Notes: a model not told the origin generated them from the letters alone. A DNA stretch of 64,000 nucleotides from CBDFNC01 sp965249895 (GCA_965249895.1 CBDFNC010000001.1:372001-436000), one strand, 5' to 3'. Positions 25,312 to 34,049 are shown, counted from the first letter of the stretch. Made by a program: numbers and translations.

Positions 25312-26151
25312 TCAGGCTGCGCCGCCAACCTTGTTTAGATGTACATTCATTTGTGGGAATGGGATCTCGATGCCCGCTTCATCCAGGGCTATTTTAATGT
25401 CTTTGTTCAGGGCGAAATAGACGTCCCAATAGTCTGGAGTTTTCACCCAGGGGCGTACCACAAAGTTAACCGAAGAATCTGCTAACGCCACCACTTCAAT
25501 GGTTGGCGCAGGGTCTTGAAGTACCTGTTGGTTGCTGGTGACGACTTTAGTTAACACTTCCTGCGTTTGCTTCAGGTCGGCGTTATAACTCACTCCTACC
25601 ACCAAGTCGACACGGCGGGTTGGCATTTTCGAGTAGTTAACGATATTGCCGCTAAACACAGATGCATTTGGCACTACGACCACTTTATTGTCGGGTGTAT
25701 TCAGTACGGTGGAGAAAATTTGGATGGACTCCACGCTACCGGCTGTGCCTGATACTTCGACATAATCACCGGTTTTAAACGGGCGAAACAGGATAAGTAA
25801 GACGCCAGAAGCAAAGTTGGACAGGGAGCCTTGCAGTGCCAGGCCGATTGCCAAGCCGGCGGCGCCCACGATGGCGACAAAGGAAGCTGTCTGAACACCG
25901 ACGCGGCCCAAAGCGGCAATAATCACAAATGCCAGAATTGCGTAACGCACTAAGCCGGAAGCAAAATCCACTATGGTTGGATCGAGTTTGCGGGCTTTCA
26001 TCACTTTACCCAAACCGCCGGCAATCATCTTCGCGGCAATAAAACCAATCAACAGGGTTAAAATGGCGGCGGCGATATTGACTCCATATTCGATCAGCAT
26101 CCCCTGATTGTTTTGCAACCAGCTTTGAGATTCGGAAATCATATCTTCCAT
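25312..26151 (-). CDS. Small-conductance mechanosensitive channel (MscS family)
   Basis: A 279-aa inner-membrane protein, close to E. coli MscS in length (286). It has three membrane helices: about 22-45, 65-85, and the pore helix 90-125 with GAAGLAIGLALQGSLSNFAS. The beta domain follows (FRPFKTGDYVEVSGTAGSVE), then the cytoplasmic alpha/beta vestibule. It opens under hypo-osmotic membrane tension to release solutes. It is convergent with pyrE, whose terminator lies just before its 3' end. Confidence 0.93.
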   Translation of the reverse strand: MEDMISESQSWLQNNQGMLIEYGVNIAAAILTLLIGFIAAKMIAGGLGKVMKARKLDPTIVDFASGLVRYAILAFVIIAALGRVGVQTASFVAIVGAAGLAIGLALQGSLSNFASGVLLILFRPFKTGDYVEVSGTAGSVESIQIFSTVLNTPDNKVVVVPNASVFSGNIVNYSKMPTRRVDLVVGVSYNADLKQTQEVLTKVVTSNQQVLQDPAPTIEVVALADSSVNFVVRPWVKTPDYWDVYFALNKDIKIALDEAGIEIPFPQMNVHLNKVGGAA

Positions 26152-26247
26152 TTATTTCCCCCTATTCCACATTAAATGTAAACTTTTTATCAAGGCGCAG
26201 TATGATAGCGAATTAATAACCCTTGGCTATTAAAAACTGACTTTTAT

Positions 26248-26841
26248 TTAGCTTTGCAACAATTGGTTGTGGATGAAGCGCCACTGTTCGTCAAAATTAG
26301 CGGTGGGCAGCAGCTTAAACTGGGTGCGCACATACTGATTAATTCGCCCTTCCGCGTATGCCAGCAGCAGGTTGGCCAGAATGGCTTCGTCCAGCTGGAA
26401 GCCTTTGCCTTCACGGATCCGTTTTTCTCTTAAGATCTGTTTTAGCTGGGTTTCCAGTTTTTCAAACAGGTCCTGTAGCCGGCCCCTGAGCCTGTCATTC
26501 TCTCCCAGCAAAGCATCTCCGGTTAAGATCCGGGTGATGCCAGGGTTACGTTCACTGAAATTCAACAACAGATGAAGAATATGATGGACCCGGTTCAGGG
26601 TGTTTTTTTCTTCATCCAGGATCAAGTTGATCCGGGATAACAGGGATTCTTCGATAAAATCGATTAATCCTTCAAACATGCGCGCCTTGCTGGGGAAGTG
26701 CCGATACAGCGCTGCCTCTGAGACCCCCACCTCGGCGGCCAGTTTGGCGGTGGTGATACGCTGACCCGGGCTGGTTTCTAACATATGGGCCAGTGCCTGA
26801 AGGATCTGTTCCCTGCGATTACTTTTCTTACTGCTTGGCAT
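26248..26841 (-). CDS. slmA: Nucleoid occlusion factor SlmA
   Basis: A 197-aa TetR-fold DNA-binding protein that blocks FtsZ assembly over the nucleoid. The helix-turn-helix ITTAKLAAEVGVSEAALYRH lies at residues 28-47, and NRREQILQALAHML precedes it. The C-terminal dimerisation domain (LLAYAEGRINQYVRT) matches SlmA rather than a drug-binding TetR protein. It lies next to dut and coaBC on the same strand, the conserved coaBC-dut-slmA order. Confidence 0.95.
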   Translation of the reverse strand: MPSSKKSNRREQILQALAHMLETSPGQRITTAKLAAEVGVSEAALYRHFPSKARMFEGLIDFIEESLLSRINLILDEEKNTLNRVHHILHLLLNFSERNPGITRILTGDALLGENDRLRGRLQDLFEKLETQLKQILREKRIREGKGFQLDEAILANLLLAYAEGRINQYVRTQFKLLPTANFDEQWRFIHNQLLQS

Positions 26842-26876
26842 GTGTGCCTATCCCTTCAAAAAACGTGTTCGTTAGT

Positions 26877-27332
26877 TTATTTGCGTCCGGAGTGGCCAAA
26901 GCCGCCTTCGCCGCGTTGACTGCTGGCAAATTCCTCGACGATTGCAAATTCTGCCTGCACCACAGGTACAAACACCAATTGGGCAATGCGTTCGCCGGGT
27001 TGTACGGTGAAGCTGTCCTGGCTGCGATTCCAGCAGGAAACCATAAGCTGTCCCTGGTAATCTGAGTCAATCAGTCCCACCAGGTTTCCCAGCACAATTC
27101 CGTGTTTATGACCTAAACCAGAGCGGGGCAATATGGTCGCTGCCAGCTTAGGATCTGCAATATGGATGGCCAGTCCGGTGGGAATTAACTGGGTTTCTCC
27201 CGGTGCCAGCTGCAATGGATCATCGAGGCAAGCCCGCAGATCCATGCCCGCCGAACCCGGTGTGGCGTATTGTGGTAGGGGAAATTCGTTACCTATCCTT
27301 TGGTCGAGGATTTTGACTTCTATTTGTTTCAT
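26877..27332 (-). CDS. dut: dUTP diphosphatase
   Basis: A 151-aa homotrimeric dUTPase that hydrolyses dUTP to dUMP and pyrophosphate. All five motifs are present: AGMDLRA near 29, PRSGLGHKHG near 71, GLIDSDYQGQL near 85, ERIAQLVFVP near 109, and the C-terminal RGEGGFGHSG, which closes over the active site. Its neighbours are slmA and coaBC. Confidence 0.97.
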   Translation of the reverse strand: MKQIEVKILDQRIGNEFPLPQYATPGSAGMDLRACLDDPLQLAPGETQLIPTGLAIHIADPKLAATILPRSGLGHKHGIVLGNLVGLIDSDYQGQLMVSCWNRSQDSFTVQPGERIAQLVFVPVVQAEFAIVEEFASSQRGEGGFGHSGRK

Positions 27333-27417
27333 CTATTTTTCTTCTTTTAGCTGAAGTATCAGCATGATATCAGGCATTCTAAGGTAATTTTACGGCATTT
27401 ATCCAGGAGGAGTAGCT

Positions 27418-27459
27418 ATGGCAGGGCTAAATAAAGTCAGTCGCCGGCTTAGTCAGTAA
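27418..27459 (+). other. 13-codon ORF with a consensus Shine-Dalgarno
   Basis: AGGAGG at 27405-27410 lies 7 bases before ATG 27418. The ORF encodes MAGLNKVSRRLSQ and lies antisense between dut and coaBC. It is followed by an interrupted stem (GTCGCC..CTTAG / CTAAG..GGCGAC) spanning 27439-27477. It could be a leader peptide, but no plus-strand gene follows, so it may be chance. Confidence 0.2.
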
Positions 27460-27496
27460 AAAAGCTAAGCGTGGCGACCCTGTTCCATCCTTGAGT

Positions 27497-28696
27497 TTAT
27501 GCTGTTGCCCGGAACTTTTCTGCAATCAATAGCAGCAGCTCTCTGGCGACTTGCTGCTTGTCCGCCAGCGGGATCCCTTGCTGGCCACCGGGCCAAAATA
27601 CGGTTAACGCATTTTGTTCGGCGTTAAAACCCTGGCCGGCTTTGGCCACATCGTTGGCGGCAATCAGATCCAGCTTCTTGCGATCCAGCTTACCTAATGC
27701 ATATTTTTCAACATCTTGTGTTTCTGCAGCAAAGCCAACACAATATGGGCGATCCCTACCACAAGACACGTCAGCAAGGATATCAGGATTTTTACGCATT
27801 TTAACCACTAATTCATCGTTACTTTTCTTAATTTTGTTGTCGGCCACACTTTCTGGGCGATAGTCCGCGACAGCGGCGCAGGCGATAAAAATTTGGTTTA
27901 GTTTGGCGCGTGATAACACGGCCTGATGCATCTCCAAAGCGGATTTGACCTGAATAACGTCGATCCCAGCGGGTGGCGTCAATGCAGTAGGGCCACTCAC
28001 CAGGGTCACTTGAGCGCCCAACTCCCGGGCAGCCTGAGCCAGGGCATAACCCATTTTCCCTGAGCTATGGTTGCTGATATAACGGACTGGGTCGATAGCT
28101 TCCTGAGTGGGACCTGCGGTGAGGATCAGCTTGATGTTGGACAGCAGCTGAGGCGAAAAATACTGATTTACCCGCTCTACCAGCTGGCCAGGTTCGAGCA
28201 TTCTCCCTGGGCCCACGTCTCCACAGGCCTGAGCGCCGGCAGCAGGACCCCAAATTATATAGTCCCGCTGAGCTAGGGTTTGCAGGTTAGCTTGGGTGGC
28301 TTTGGCCAGATACATTTGCTGATTCATCGCGGGTGCGATGGCAATGGGCGCGGCGCTGGCCAGGCATAAAGTGGTCAGTAAATCATTGGCCATGCCAGTT
28401 GCCAGCCTGGCAATTAAATTGGCGCTGGCGGGGGCCAGTAAAATCAGATCTGCCCACTTGGCCAGCTCGATATGACCCATACCCGCTTCTGCTTCCGGAT
28501 CCAATAAACTGTCGGAAATAGGGTAACCCGACACCGCTTGCATGGTTAATGGAGTGATAAACTCTTTGGCTGAACTGGTCATCACCACGCGAAGTTCGGC
28601 GCCAAGTTCGGTGAGACGCCGGGTTAATTCTGCACATTTGTAAGCGGCAATACCGCCACTTATCCCTAAAAGAATTTTTTTATCTGCTAATGCCAT
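27497..28696 (-). CDS. coaBC: Bifunctional CoaBC
   Basis: A 399-aa bifunctional enzyme of coenzyme A synthesis. The N-terminal half is the flavin-dependent phosphopantothenoylcysteine decarboxylase (GGIAAYKCAELTRRL near 14-28, PAMNQQMY near 123). The C-terminal half is the CTP-dependent phosphopantothenate-cysteine ligase (AGPTQEAIDPVRYISNHSSG near 194-213, MRKNPDILADV near 300). The length is normal. It is divergent from radC, as in E. coli. Confidence 0.96.
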   Translation of the reverse strand: MALADKKILLGISGGIAAYKCAELTRRLTELGAELRVVMTSSAKEFITPLTMQAVSGYPISDSLLDPEAEAGMGHIELAKWADLILLAPASANLIARLATGMANDLLTTLCLASAAPIAIAPAMNQQMYLAKATQANLQTLAQRDYIIWGPAAGAQACGDVGPGRMLEPGQLVERVNQYFSPQLLSNIKLILTAGPTQEAIDPVRYISNHSSGKMGYALAQAARELGAQVTLVSGPTALTPPAGIDVIQVKSALEMHQAVLSRAKLNQIFIACAAVADYRPESVADNKIKKSNDELVVKMRKNPDILADVSCGRDRPYCVGFAAETQDVEKYALGKLDRKKLDLIAANDVAKAGQGFNAEQNALTVFWPGGQQGIPLADKQQVARELLLLIAEKFRATA

Positions 28697-28790
28697 GGTC
28701 TATCCGCCCATCAAGATGAAGCGCTAAGATATCATATTCGTACTCAGCAGCAGTGCTTTGCGCTAAGTTTTAAGAACTGAATTGCAGGTA

Positions 28791-29542
28791 TTGGAGGTGA
28801 GGGTGAAACTGTCACAATGGCCGCCGGCTGAACGGCCCAGAGAGAAACTGCTGGCCAAGGGCGCAGCCAGTTTATCCGATGCCGAGTTGTTGGCGATTTT
28901 TTTGCGTACCGGCTGCCGGGGATTTGATTCGACGGAGATCAGGCCGCCTGGCTTAGTAGTAAGCCTTAAAGAGTCGAATTGGAGGTTCGGATGAGGCTAT
29001 CACAATGGCCGCCGGCTGAACGGCCCAGAGAGAAACTGTTGGCCAAGGGCGCAGCCAGTTTATCCGATGCCGAGTTGTTGGCGATTTTTTTGCGTACCGG
29101 CTGCCGGGGATTTGATTCGATGGAGATCAGGCCGCCTGGCTTAGTAGTAAGCCTTAAAGAGTCGAATTGGAGGTTCGGATGAGGCTATCACAATGGCCGC
29201 CGGCTGAACGGCCCAGAGAGAAACTGTTGGCCAAGGGCGCAGCCAGTTTATCCGATGCCGAGTTGTTGGCGATTTTTTTGCGTACCGGCTGCCGGGGATT
29301 TGATTCGATGGAGATCAGGCCGCCTGGCTTAGTAGTAAGCCTTAAAGAGTCGAATTGGAGGTTCGGATGAGGCTATCACAATGGCCGCCGGCTGAACGGC
29401 CCAGAGAGAAACTGTTGGCCAAGGGCGCAGCCAGTTTATCCGATGCCGAGTTGTTGGCGATTTTTTTGCGCACCGGCTGCCGGGGATTCGATTCGATGGA
29501 GATCAGGCCGCCTGGTTTAGTAGTAAGCCTTAAAGAGTTGAA
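28791..29542 (+). repeat. Tandem array: four 188-bp units copying the radC leader and 5' coding region
   Basis: Four head-to-tail units of exactly 188 bp start at 28791, 28979, 29167 and 29355. The first 132 or so bases of a fifth unit form the start of intact radC at 29543. Each unit contains an RBS (GGAGG), a start, about 43 radC codons ending in LRTGCRG, and a 55-base tail resembling the original radC upstream sequence. Units 2 and 3 are nearly identical. Unit 4 and intact radC share variants such as CGCACC for CGTACC, so the array grew by successive duplication. Confidence 0.97.
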
Positions 29543-29558
29543 TTGGAGGTTCGGATGA
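28803..29558 (+). pseudogene. Four overlapping truncated radC ORFs
   Basis: Each repeat unit encodes a 63-66-residue ORF (starts GTG 28803, ATG 28991, 29179, 29367; stops 28994, 29182, 29370, 29558). It carries RadC residues 1-43 followed by a non-RadC tail (PPGLVVSLKESNWRFG). Each TGA overlaps the next ATG as ATGA, with GGAGG six bases upstream. The ORFs are therefore arranged for coupled translation through the array into full-length radC. They lack the JAB domain and should be inactive as RadC. Confidence 0.7.
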
Positions 29559-30229
29559 GGCTATCACAATGGCCAGCGGCTGAACGGCCCAGAGAGAAAC
29601 TGTTGACCAAGGGCGCAGCCAGTTTATCCGATGCCGAGTTGTTGGCGATTTTTTTGCGCACCGGCTGCCGGGGATTAAATGCCGTGGAGTTAGCCCGGGA
29701 GTTATTGGTCGGTTATGGTTCTCTGCGGGCGTTACTCGGCGCGTCACAAAATGAATTTTGTGCGGGTAAGGGTTTGGGTCCGGCCAAATATGTGCAGCTG
29801 CAGGCGATGTTAGAGCTGTCGCATCGATATCTCGGGGAAAAGTTACAGCGGGAAGCGATATTGACCTGTCCGGCGGATACCAAATCCTATTTGTTGGCGC
29901 GAATGCGGGACTTGCCTCACGAGGTATTTAGTGTGTTGCTGTTGGATAATCAGCACAGGGTGATCCGATTTATCGAATTATTTTTTGGTACTATCGACAG
30001 CGCCAGTGTTTATCCGCGCGAGTTGATGAAAACGGTACTGAAATTTAATGCCGCAGCCCTGATCCTGGCCCATAACCACCCATCGGGAATTGCAGAGCCA
30101 AGCCAGGCGGACCGGCGGATCACGGATAAAATCATTGCTGCGTTAGCGTTAATTGATGTGCGAGTGTTGGATCATTTTGTCATTGGTGATGGAGACGTGA
30201 TATCGTTCGCGGAAAGAGGTTGGATTTAA
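29555..30229 (+). CDS. radC: RadC/JAB-domain protein (full-length copy)
   Basis: A 224-aa member of the RadC family. An N-terminal helix-hairpin-helix region (REKLLTKGAASLSDAELLAI, residues 15-34) precedes a JAB/MPN metalloprotease-like domain with ILAHNHPSG near 168-176 and a downstream D-R-R-I-T-D. The original function proposed for RadC in DNA repair is disputed. The ATG at 29555 is chosen by its RBS and by alignment with the truncated copies. It differs from them by T35 (K-L-L-T for K-L-L-A) and continues beyond LRTGCRG into LNAVELAREL. The usual neighbours coaBC and rpmB are present. Confidence 0.93.
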   Translation: MRLSQWPAAERPREKLLTKGAASLSDAELLAIFLRTGCRGLNAVELARELLVGYGSLRALLGASQNEFCAGKGLGPAKYVQLQAMLELSHRYLGEKLQREAILTCPADTKSYLLARMRDLPHEVFSVLLLDNQHRVIRFIELFFGTIDSASVYPRELMKTVLKFNAAALILAHNHPSGIAEPSQADRRITDKIIAALALIDVRVLDHFVIGDGDVISFAERGWI

Positions 30230-30249
30230 CAGCAATTTCTTGCGCAGGC

Positions 30250-30278
30250 TTGATCTTTTAAACGTCATGCTGTATAAA
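30250..30278 (+). promoter_or_regulatory. Sigma-70 promoter and structured leader of rpmB-rpmG
   Basis: TTGATC (30250-30255) and TATAAA (30273-30278) are 17 bases apart. The leader after it (about 30280-30325) can fold: CCTCGT pairs with ACGAGG, and CGCCC with GGGCG. It might serve autogenous control by a ribosomal protein, but this is inference. Confidence 0.7.
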
Positions 30279-30362
30279 ATGCGCCCTCGTAGTGCCTCGG
30301 GCGACGGCCACACGAGGTACTAGTATTGCTCGAGCAAGAAATTATTTTTGGAGAAAAGTGAC

Positions 30363-30599
30363 ATGTCCAGAGTATGTCAAGTGACTGGCAAACGTCCAGC
30401 AGTTGGTAACAACGTATCACATGCGAAAAACAGAACAAGACGCCGTTTTCTACCTAACCTGCAAACACACCGTTTCTGGGTTGAGAGCGAAAAACGTTTC
30501 GTAAAATTACGCACTACTACCAAAGGTATGCGTATCATCGACAAGAAGGGTATTGATGTAGTTCTTACTGACATCCGTGCTCGTGGTGAGAAGGTTTAA
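30363..30599 (+). CDS. rpmB: 50S ribosomal protein L28
   Basis: A 78-aa protein starting MSRVCQVTGKRPAVGNNVSH, then NRTRRRFLPNLQ, the standard L28 sequence and length. The ATG at 30363 has GGAG upstream and is preferred to the in-frame start 15 bases earlier. It is cotranscribed with rpmG, 11 bases downstream, from the promoter at 30250. Confidence 0.97.
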   Translation: MSRVCQVTGKRPAVGNNVSHAKNRTRRRFLPNLQTHRFWVESEKRFVKLRTTTKGMRIIDKKGIDVVLTDIRARGEKV

Positions 30600-30610
30600 G
30601 GGGAAATAAA

Positions 30611-30781
30611 ATGGCTTCTAAAGGCGGACGCGATAAGATTCGTTTGAACTCTAGCGCTGGTACTGGTCACTTCTACACGACTGACAAGAACAAGCGTAAC
30701 ATGCCTGAAAAATTCGAGATCAAAAAGTTTGATCCTGTAGTTCGTAAGCATGTTATCTATAAAGAAGGCAAGATTAAGTAA
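30611..30781 (+). CDS. rpmG: 50S ribosomal protein L33
   Basis: A 56-aa protein beginning MASKGGRDKIRLNSSAGTGH and ending YKEGKIK. It has the L33 pattern (FYTTDKNKRNMPEKFEIKKF) and lacks the paired cysteines, so it is the zinc-free form, like E. coli L33. It follows rpmB by 11 bases and is followed by a strong terminator. Confidence 0.97.
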   Translation: MASKGGRDKIRLNSSAGTGHFYTTDKNKRNMPEKFEIKKFDPVVRKHVIYKEGKIK

Positions 30782-30800
30782 TCTTGTTTTTAATAGATTA

Positions 30801-30828
30801 AAAACCCGGCCTGGCCGGGTTTTTTTAT
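30801..30828 (+). terminator. Terminator of rpmB-rpmG
   Basis: AAACCCGGC / GCCGGGTTT forms a 9-bp stem with a very short loop and a run of T, about 20 bases after rpmG. Confidence 0.92.
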
Positions 30829-30926
30829 GCCTGCAATTTAGTCTAATCCAGGCGATTAGCTGAATTTCAGTGATTTTTCGGTAAAACTCAGCTATATATG
30901 GCAGCCGGAATTAGCAGGGGGAGGTT

Positions 30927-31397
30927 ATGAATTTATCACGTAAGGGCTGGAATAATGTGTTGATCTTCGCCGTATTGGGGATGATCTTCATTTTTAACTT
31001 CAGCCATAAACTGATGATGGAGCCGAAATCATTTAAAACCGACAGCAGTAGCATACTGCCGGAGCATACAATGGTGCTCAGCATGGAAGCGCCGGATTAT
31101 ATTATTGAGCGGGTGGGACGCAGCTGGCGGAGCAAACCCGCCATTGGTTTGCAGCCCGAGCAGCTAGCCAAAGTGATCTATCACTGGTCAACCATGAGCT
31201 TACCCCTGTATAAAGCTGAAGTGGGACAGTTGCCGGTAAGCCAGTTTAGCCAGAAATATATTTTTTGGTTGGCGGGTGTGGAAGAGCCGATGACGATCAC
31301 CTTATATCAGCTGGAGCAGGGATTTATTATCGCTAACTGGCGCGAACAGCTGTTGCTGCTAGATGAGGCCAGCCTGGCGAGCTTATTACCGAAATAA
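30927..31397 (+). CDS. Membrane-anchored hypothetical protein
   Basis: A 156-aa protein with one N-terminal membrane helix (residues 8-26, NNVLIFAVLGMIFIFNFSH) and a probably extracytoplasmic remainder. I recognise no named domain. It has a good RBS (GGGGGAGG) and lies between rpmG and mutM on the same strand. Conserved hypothetical proteins of this size occur upstream of mutM in marine relatives, as far as I recall. No function can be assigned. Confidence 0.75.
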   Translation: MNLSRKGWNNVLIFAVLGMIFIFNFSHKLMMEPKSFKTDSSSILPEHTMVLSMEAPDYIIERVGRSWRSKPAIGLQPEQLAKVIYHWSTMSLPLYKAEVGQLPVSQFSQKYIFWLAGVEEPMTITLYQLEQGFIIANWREQLLLLDEASLASLLPK

Positions 31398-31467
31398 GCC
31401 AACCTGGTTAGCGAGTCCGCTGGCGTTGTGCTGTTTTTGCAAATTAATTGAGTCTCCGAAACGAATT

Positions 31468-32280
31468 ATGCCTGAACTACCTGAAGTCGAAGTGAGCCGC
31501 CAGGGGATCTCCCCCTACCTGATAGATGCAACCGTTTCCCGGATTATCGTGCGTCATCACCAGTTGCGCTGGCCGGTGCCTGATGAGCTGCAGATGATGG
31601 TGGGACAAACCATTCATAGCGTAAAGCGCAGGGCCAAATATTTGCTGCTGGCCACGGATGTCGGTACCGCGATACTGCATTTGGGCATGTCGGGTAACCT
31701 GAGGATCCTGGATCAGGGACATGCGGCGGGTAAACATGACCACCTGGATATCGAGTTAACCAGCGGTAAGTTACTCAGACTTAATGATCCGCGTCGGTTT
31801 GGCGCCGTGTTGTGGACGGAACAACCGGTAGCACAACATAAATTGCTGGCCAATTTGGGTCCTGAGCCGTTAACACCGGATTTTCATGCTCAGTATCTGC
31901 ATCAGTGTGCAAAAGGCCGTAAAATCGCTGTCAAACCGTTTCTGATGGATAATAAGGTGGTGGTAGGGGTCGGTAATATTTATGCCAATGAAAGCCTGTT
32001 TCGTAGCGGCATTAATCCAAACCGGGCGGCTGGTAATATATCTCTGTTGCGTTATCGGCGACTGGTGGATGAGGTAAAGGATGTCCTGGCAGAGGCGATT
32101 AAGCAGGGTGGCACCACACTCAAGGACTTTGCCAATGCCGACGGTAAACCCGGATATTTCGTCCAGGAGTTGCAGGTCTATGGCAAAGCGGGTTTGCCTT
32201 GTCCACTTTGTGGTGAAAAACTGAAAGAAATTAAATTAGGGCAACGAAGCACTGTGTTTTGCAGTCGCTGCCAGAAATAG
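31468..32280 (+). CDS. mutM: Formamidopyrimidine-DNA glycosylase
   Basis: A 270-aa base-excision repair enzyme that removes 8-oxoguanine and cleaves the abasic site. The start at 31468 exposes Pro2 and Glu3 (MPELPEVEVSR), the catalytic N-terminus after Met removal. RRAKYLL contains the conserved Lys near 57. NPNRAAG, GGTTLKDF and the C-terminal zinc finger (CPLCG near 245-249, FCSRCQ near 264-269) are all present. A longer in-frame start at 31363 is rejected because it would block Pro2. It is convergent with coaD. Confidence 0.97.
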   Translation: MPELPEVEVSRQGISPYLIDATVSRIIVRHHQLRWPVPDELQMMVGQTIHSVKRRAKYLLLATDVGTAILHLGMSGNLRILDQGHAAGKHDHLDIELTSGKLLRLNDPRRFGAVLWTEQPVAQHKLLANLGPEPLTPDFHAQYLHQCAKGRKIAVKPFLMDNKVVVGVGNIYANESLFRSGINPNRAAGNISLLRYRRLVDEVKDVLAEAIKQGGTTLKDFANADGKPGYFVQELQVYGKAGLPCPLCGEKLKEIKLGQRSTVFCSRCQK

Positions 32281-32304
32281 CAGATAGCTTGAACAGTTCG
32301 GCAT

Positions 32305-32775
32305 TTACTCCAGTAAGGCTTTTGCCACCACTGGGGCAACAAAGGTGCTGACATCACCGCCGTGTAAGGCAACTTCTTTGACCAGAGTCGAAGAAATAAA
32401 GGAGTATTCCTCCGCCGGAGTGAGGAATACGCTCTCCAAATCCGGGTTTAACCGGCGATTCATATTGGCCAGCTGGAATTCATACTCAAAGTCTGACACC
32501 GCCCTGAGGCCACGTACCAAGACATCGGCATTATAGTTCTTGGCAAAGTCCACTAGCAGCCCGCTAAAGCCGACCACTTCGATATTATCCAAATGGCTGG
32601 TGACCTGTTTTGCCAGCTCGACGCGACGCGCCAGATCAAACTTGGGTTGTTTACTGGGGCTGGCGGCGACACCAACCACGACGTGGGAAAAGAGTTTAGA
32701 CGCCCGTTCGATAAGATCGGTATGGCCATTGGTGATCGGATCAAAAGTCCCGGGGTAAATTACCCTGACTGACAT
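32305..32775 (-). CDS. coaD: Phosphopantetheine adenylyltransferase
   Basis: A 156-aa enzyme that joins 4'-phosphopantetheine and ATP to form dephospho-CoA. Nucleotidyl-transferase motifs are YPGTFDPITNGH at residues 7-18 (the T/H-x-G-H signature), VRGLRAVSDFEYE near 89 and the ISSTLVKEVA region near 128. The length is normal. It is convergent with mutM, as often found in gammaproteobacteria. Confidence 0.97.
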   Translation of the reverse strand: MSVRVIYPGTFDPITNGHTDLIERASKLFSHVVVGVAASPSKQPKFDLARRVELAKQVTSHLDNIEVVGFSGLLVDFAKNYNADVLVRGLRAVSDFEYEFQLANMNRRLNPDLESVFLTPAEEYSFISSTLVKEVALHGGDVSTFVAPVVAKALLE

Positions 32776-32899
32776 AAATGTGTTCCTTTAAGTACGGTTG
32801 GCAACAGTATAAAGCAGAAATAACAGCGGAAAAAAGAGCTAGTGCCAGGCAATTGCAAGTAACAGCTACACTTTGCTAATTAAATGTCAGGGAGGGCCT

Positions 32900-33778
32900 A
32901 TGTTGAGAATTTTCCATTTATTAATCATGATGAACTTATTGAGTGCTTGTGCTGCACCGTCGCAGCAATCTGTGGTTATCCGTCAACAAGTTAATATGCT
33001 CGCTAAGTTACCGGCAGAGCTGGCTGAGACATCCGCTCTGGCCTTGCATAAAGGGGGGTTATGGACCCTTAATGACAGTGGCGGAAAACCCAGTATCTAC
33101 CGATTAACCGCAGACTTTAAGCTGGTCGATAAACGTCTGACGCTGACTAAGGCAAGCAATACTGATTGGGAAGACATGGCCCAGGATGAGCAATATCTTT
33201 ACGTGGCGGACTGTGGCAACAATAGCGGCGGCCGTACGGATATGGCGATTTATAAGGTCGCCTGGCAAGATATTGAGACGGCGGATAATTTGGAGATGGT
33301 GGAAGCCAGCAAATTGCAGTTCACTTTTTTGGATGCTCTGGATGCTGACATCAATAGTTTAACTAATAATTACGATTGCGAAGCCCTGGCTGCAGTGGGT
33401 AATGAACTCTGGGTATTTAGTAAAAACCGTGGAGATCTGGACACTAGACTGTATCGCCTGGACAAATCTCAGCCTCAACAATTTGTCGAACCGGCAGATA
33501 GTTTCCCGGTGAATGGTCTGATCACCGCAGCTGATTATAATCCGGAGACACAACAAATCGCTTTGCTGGGTTGTCAATGGAATCTGCTGTTTGGCCATGT
33601 TTTTGTGTGGGTAGTGGAGGTGACTGGCGATAGCTTAAACTGGCAAACAGCTCGCTATTATCAAATTGGGCCATATGGTCAGTGGGAAGCTATTGTGTGG
33701 AAGGATGCGCAAACGCTATTGCTGAGTGCAGAAAATACACCCATTTCCAATAACGTGGTGGCAGAGCTGAAGCTATAG
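32900..33778 (+). CDS. Lipoprotein with beta-propeller-like repeats
   Basis: A 292-aa protein with a lipoprotein signal (MLRIFHLLIMMNLLSAC, lipobox LSAC, Cys17). The mature part has repeated short strands and Asp/Asn/Gly turns (GGLWTLNDSGGKPSIYRL, DWEDMAQDEQYLYVADCGNN, ELWVFSKNRGD), which suggests a beta-propeller. Related sequences share a D-W-E-D-x motif; function is unknown. The ATG at 32900 with GGGAGG upstream is preferred over 32873. It has its own transcription unit between coaD and a phosphatase gene. Confidence 0.75.
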   Translation: MLRIFHLLIMMNLLSACAAPSQQSVVIRQQVNMLAKLPAELAETSALALHKGGLWTLNDSGGKPSIYRLTADFKLVDKRLTLTKASNTDWEDMAQDEQYLYVADCGNNSGGRTDMAIYKVAWQDIETADNLEMVEASKLQFTFLDALDADINSLTNNYDCEALAAVGNELWVFSKNRGDLDTRLYRLDKSQPQQFVEPADSFPVNGLITAADYNPETQQIALLGCQWNLLFGHVFVWVVEVTGDSLNWQTARYYQIGPYGQWEAIVWKDAQTLLLSAENTPISNNVVAELKL

Positions 33779-34049
33779 GTACTGACGCTAGTTATTTGTT
33801 AGTGGTGTTTTCATTGCCGTTCTCTGCAGCAGGGCAGATAATGTAATAGTGAGCGGTTTTTTATACTGATGTCGGATTTCATAATGCCCGTTTTTCATCC
33901 ATTGGCTGGGGGAATTTATTGTTAGAGCAGTATTAGTGAGAGTTAGATCCCATCAGAAAAACGATTAGGTTATTTATTAACACGCTTGATGCTAAAAAGA
34001 GGTTTTAAAGTGTCGTTATCGAACGCAGCCTAATACCTAGGAGATTTAA
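33779..34049. other. Intergenic region, nothing distinctive
   Basis: About 270 AT-rich bases before the phosphatase gene. A promoter is likely, but no clear element, repeat or ORF is supported. Confidence 0.4.

Noticed and set aside
28791..29542. The 188-bp radC array as an integron cassette array or CRISPR
   Set aside because: The units are copies of the radC leader and 5' coding region, without attC-like sites, integrase or spacers.
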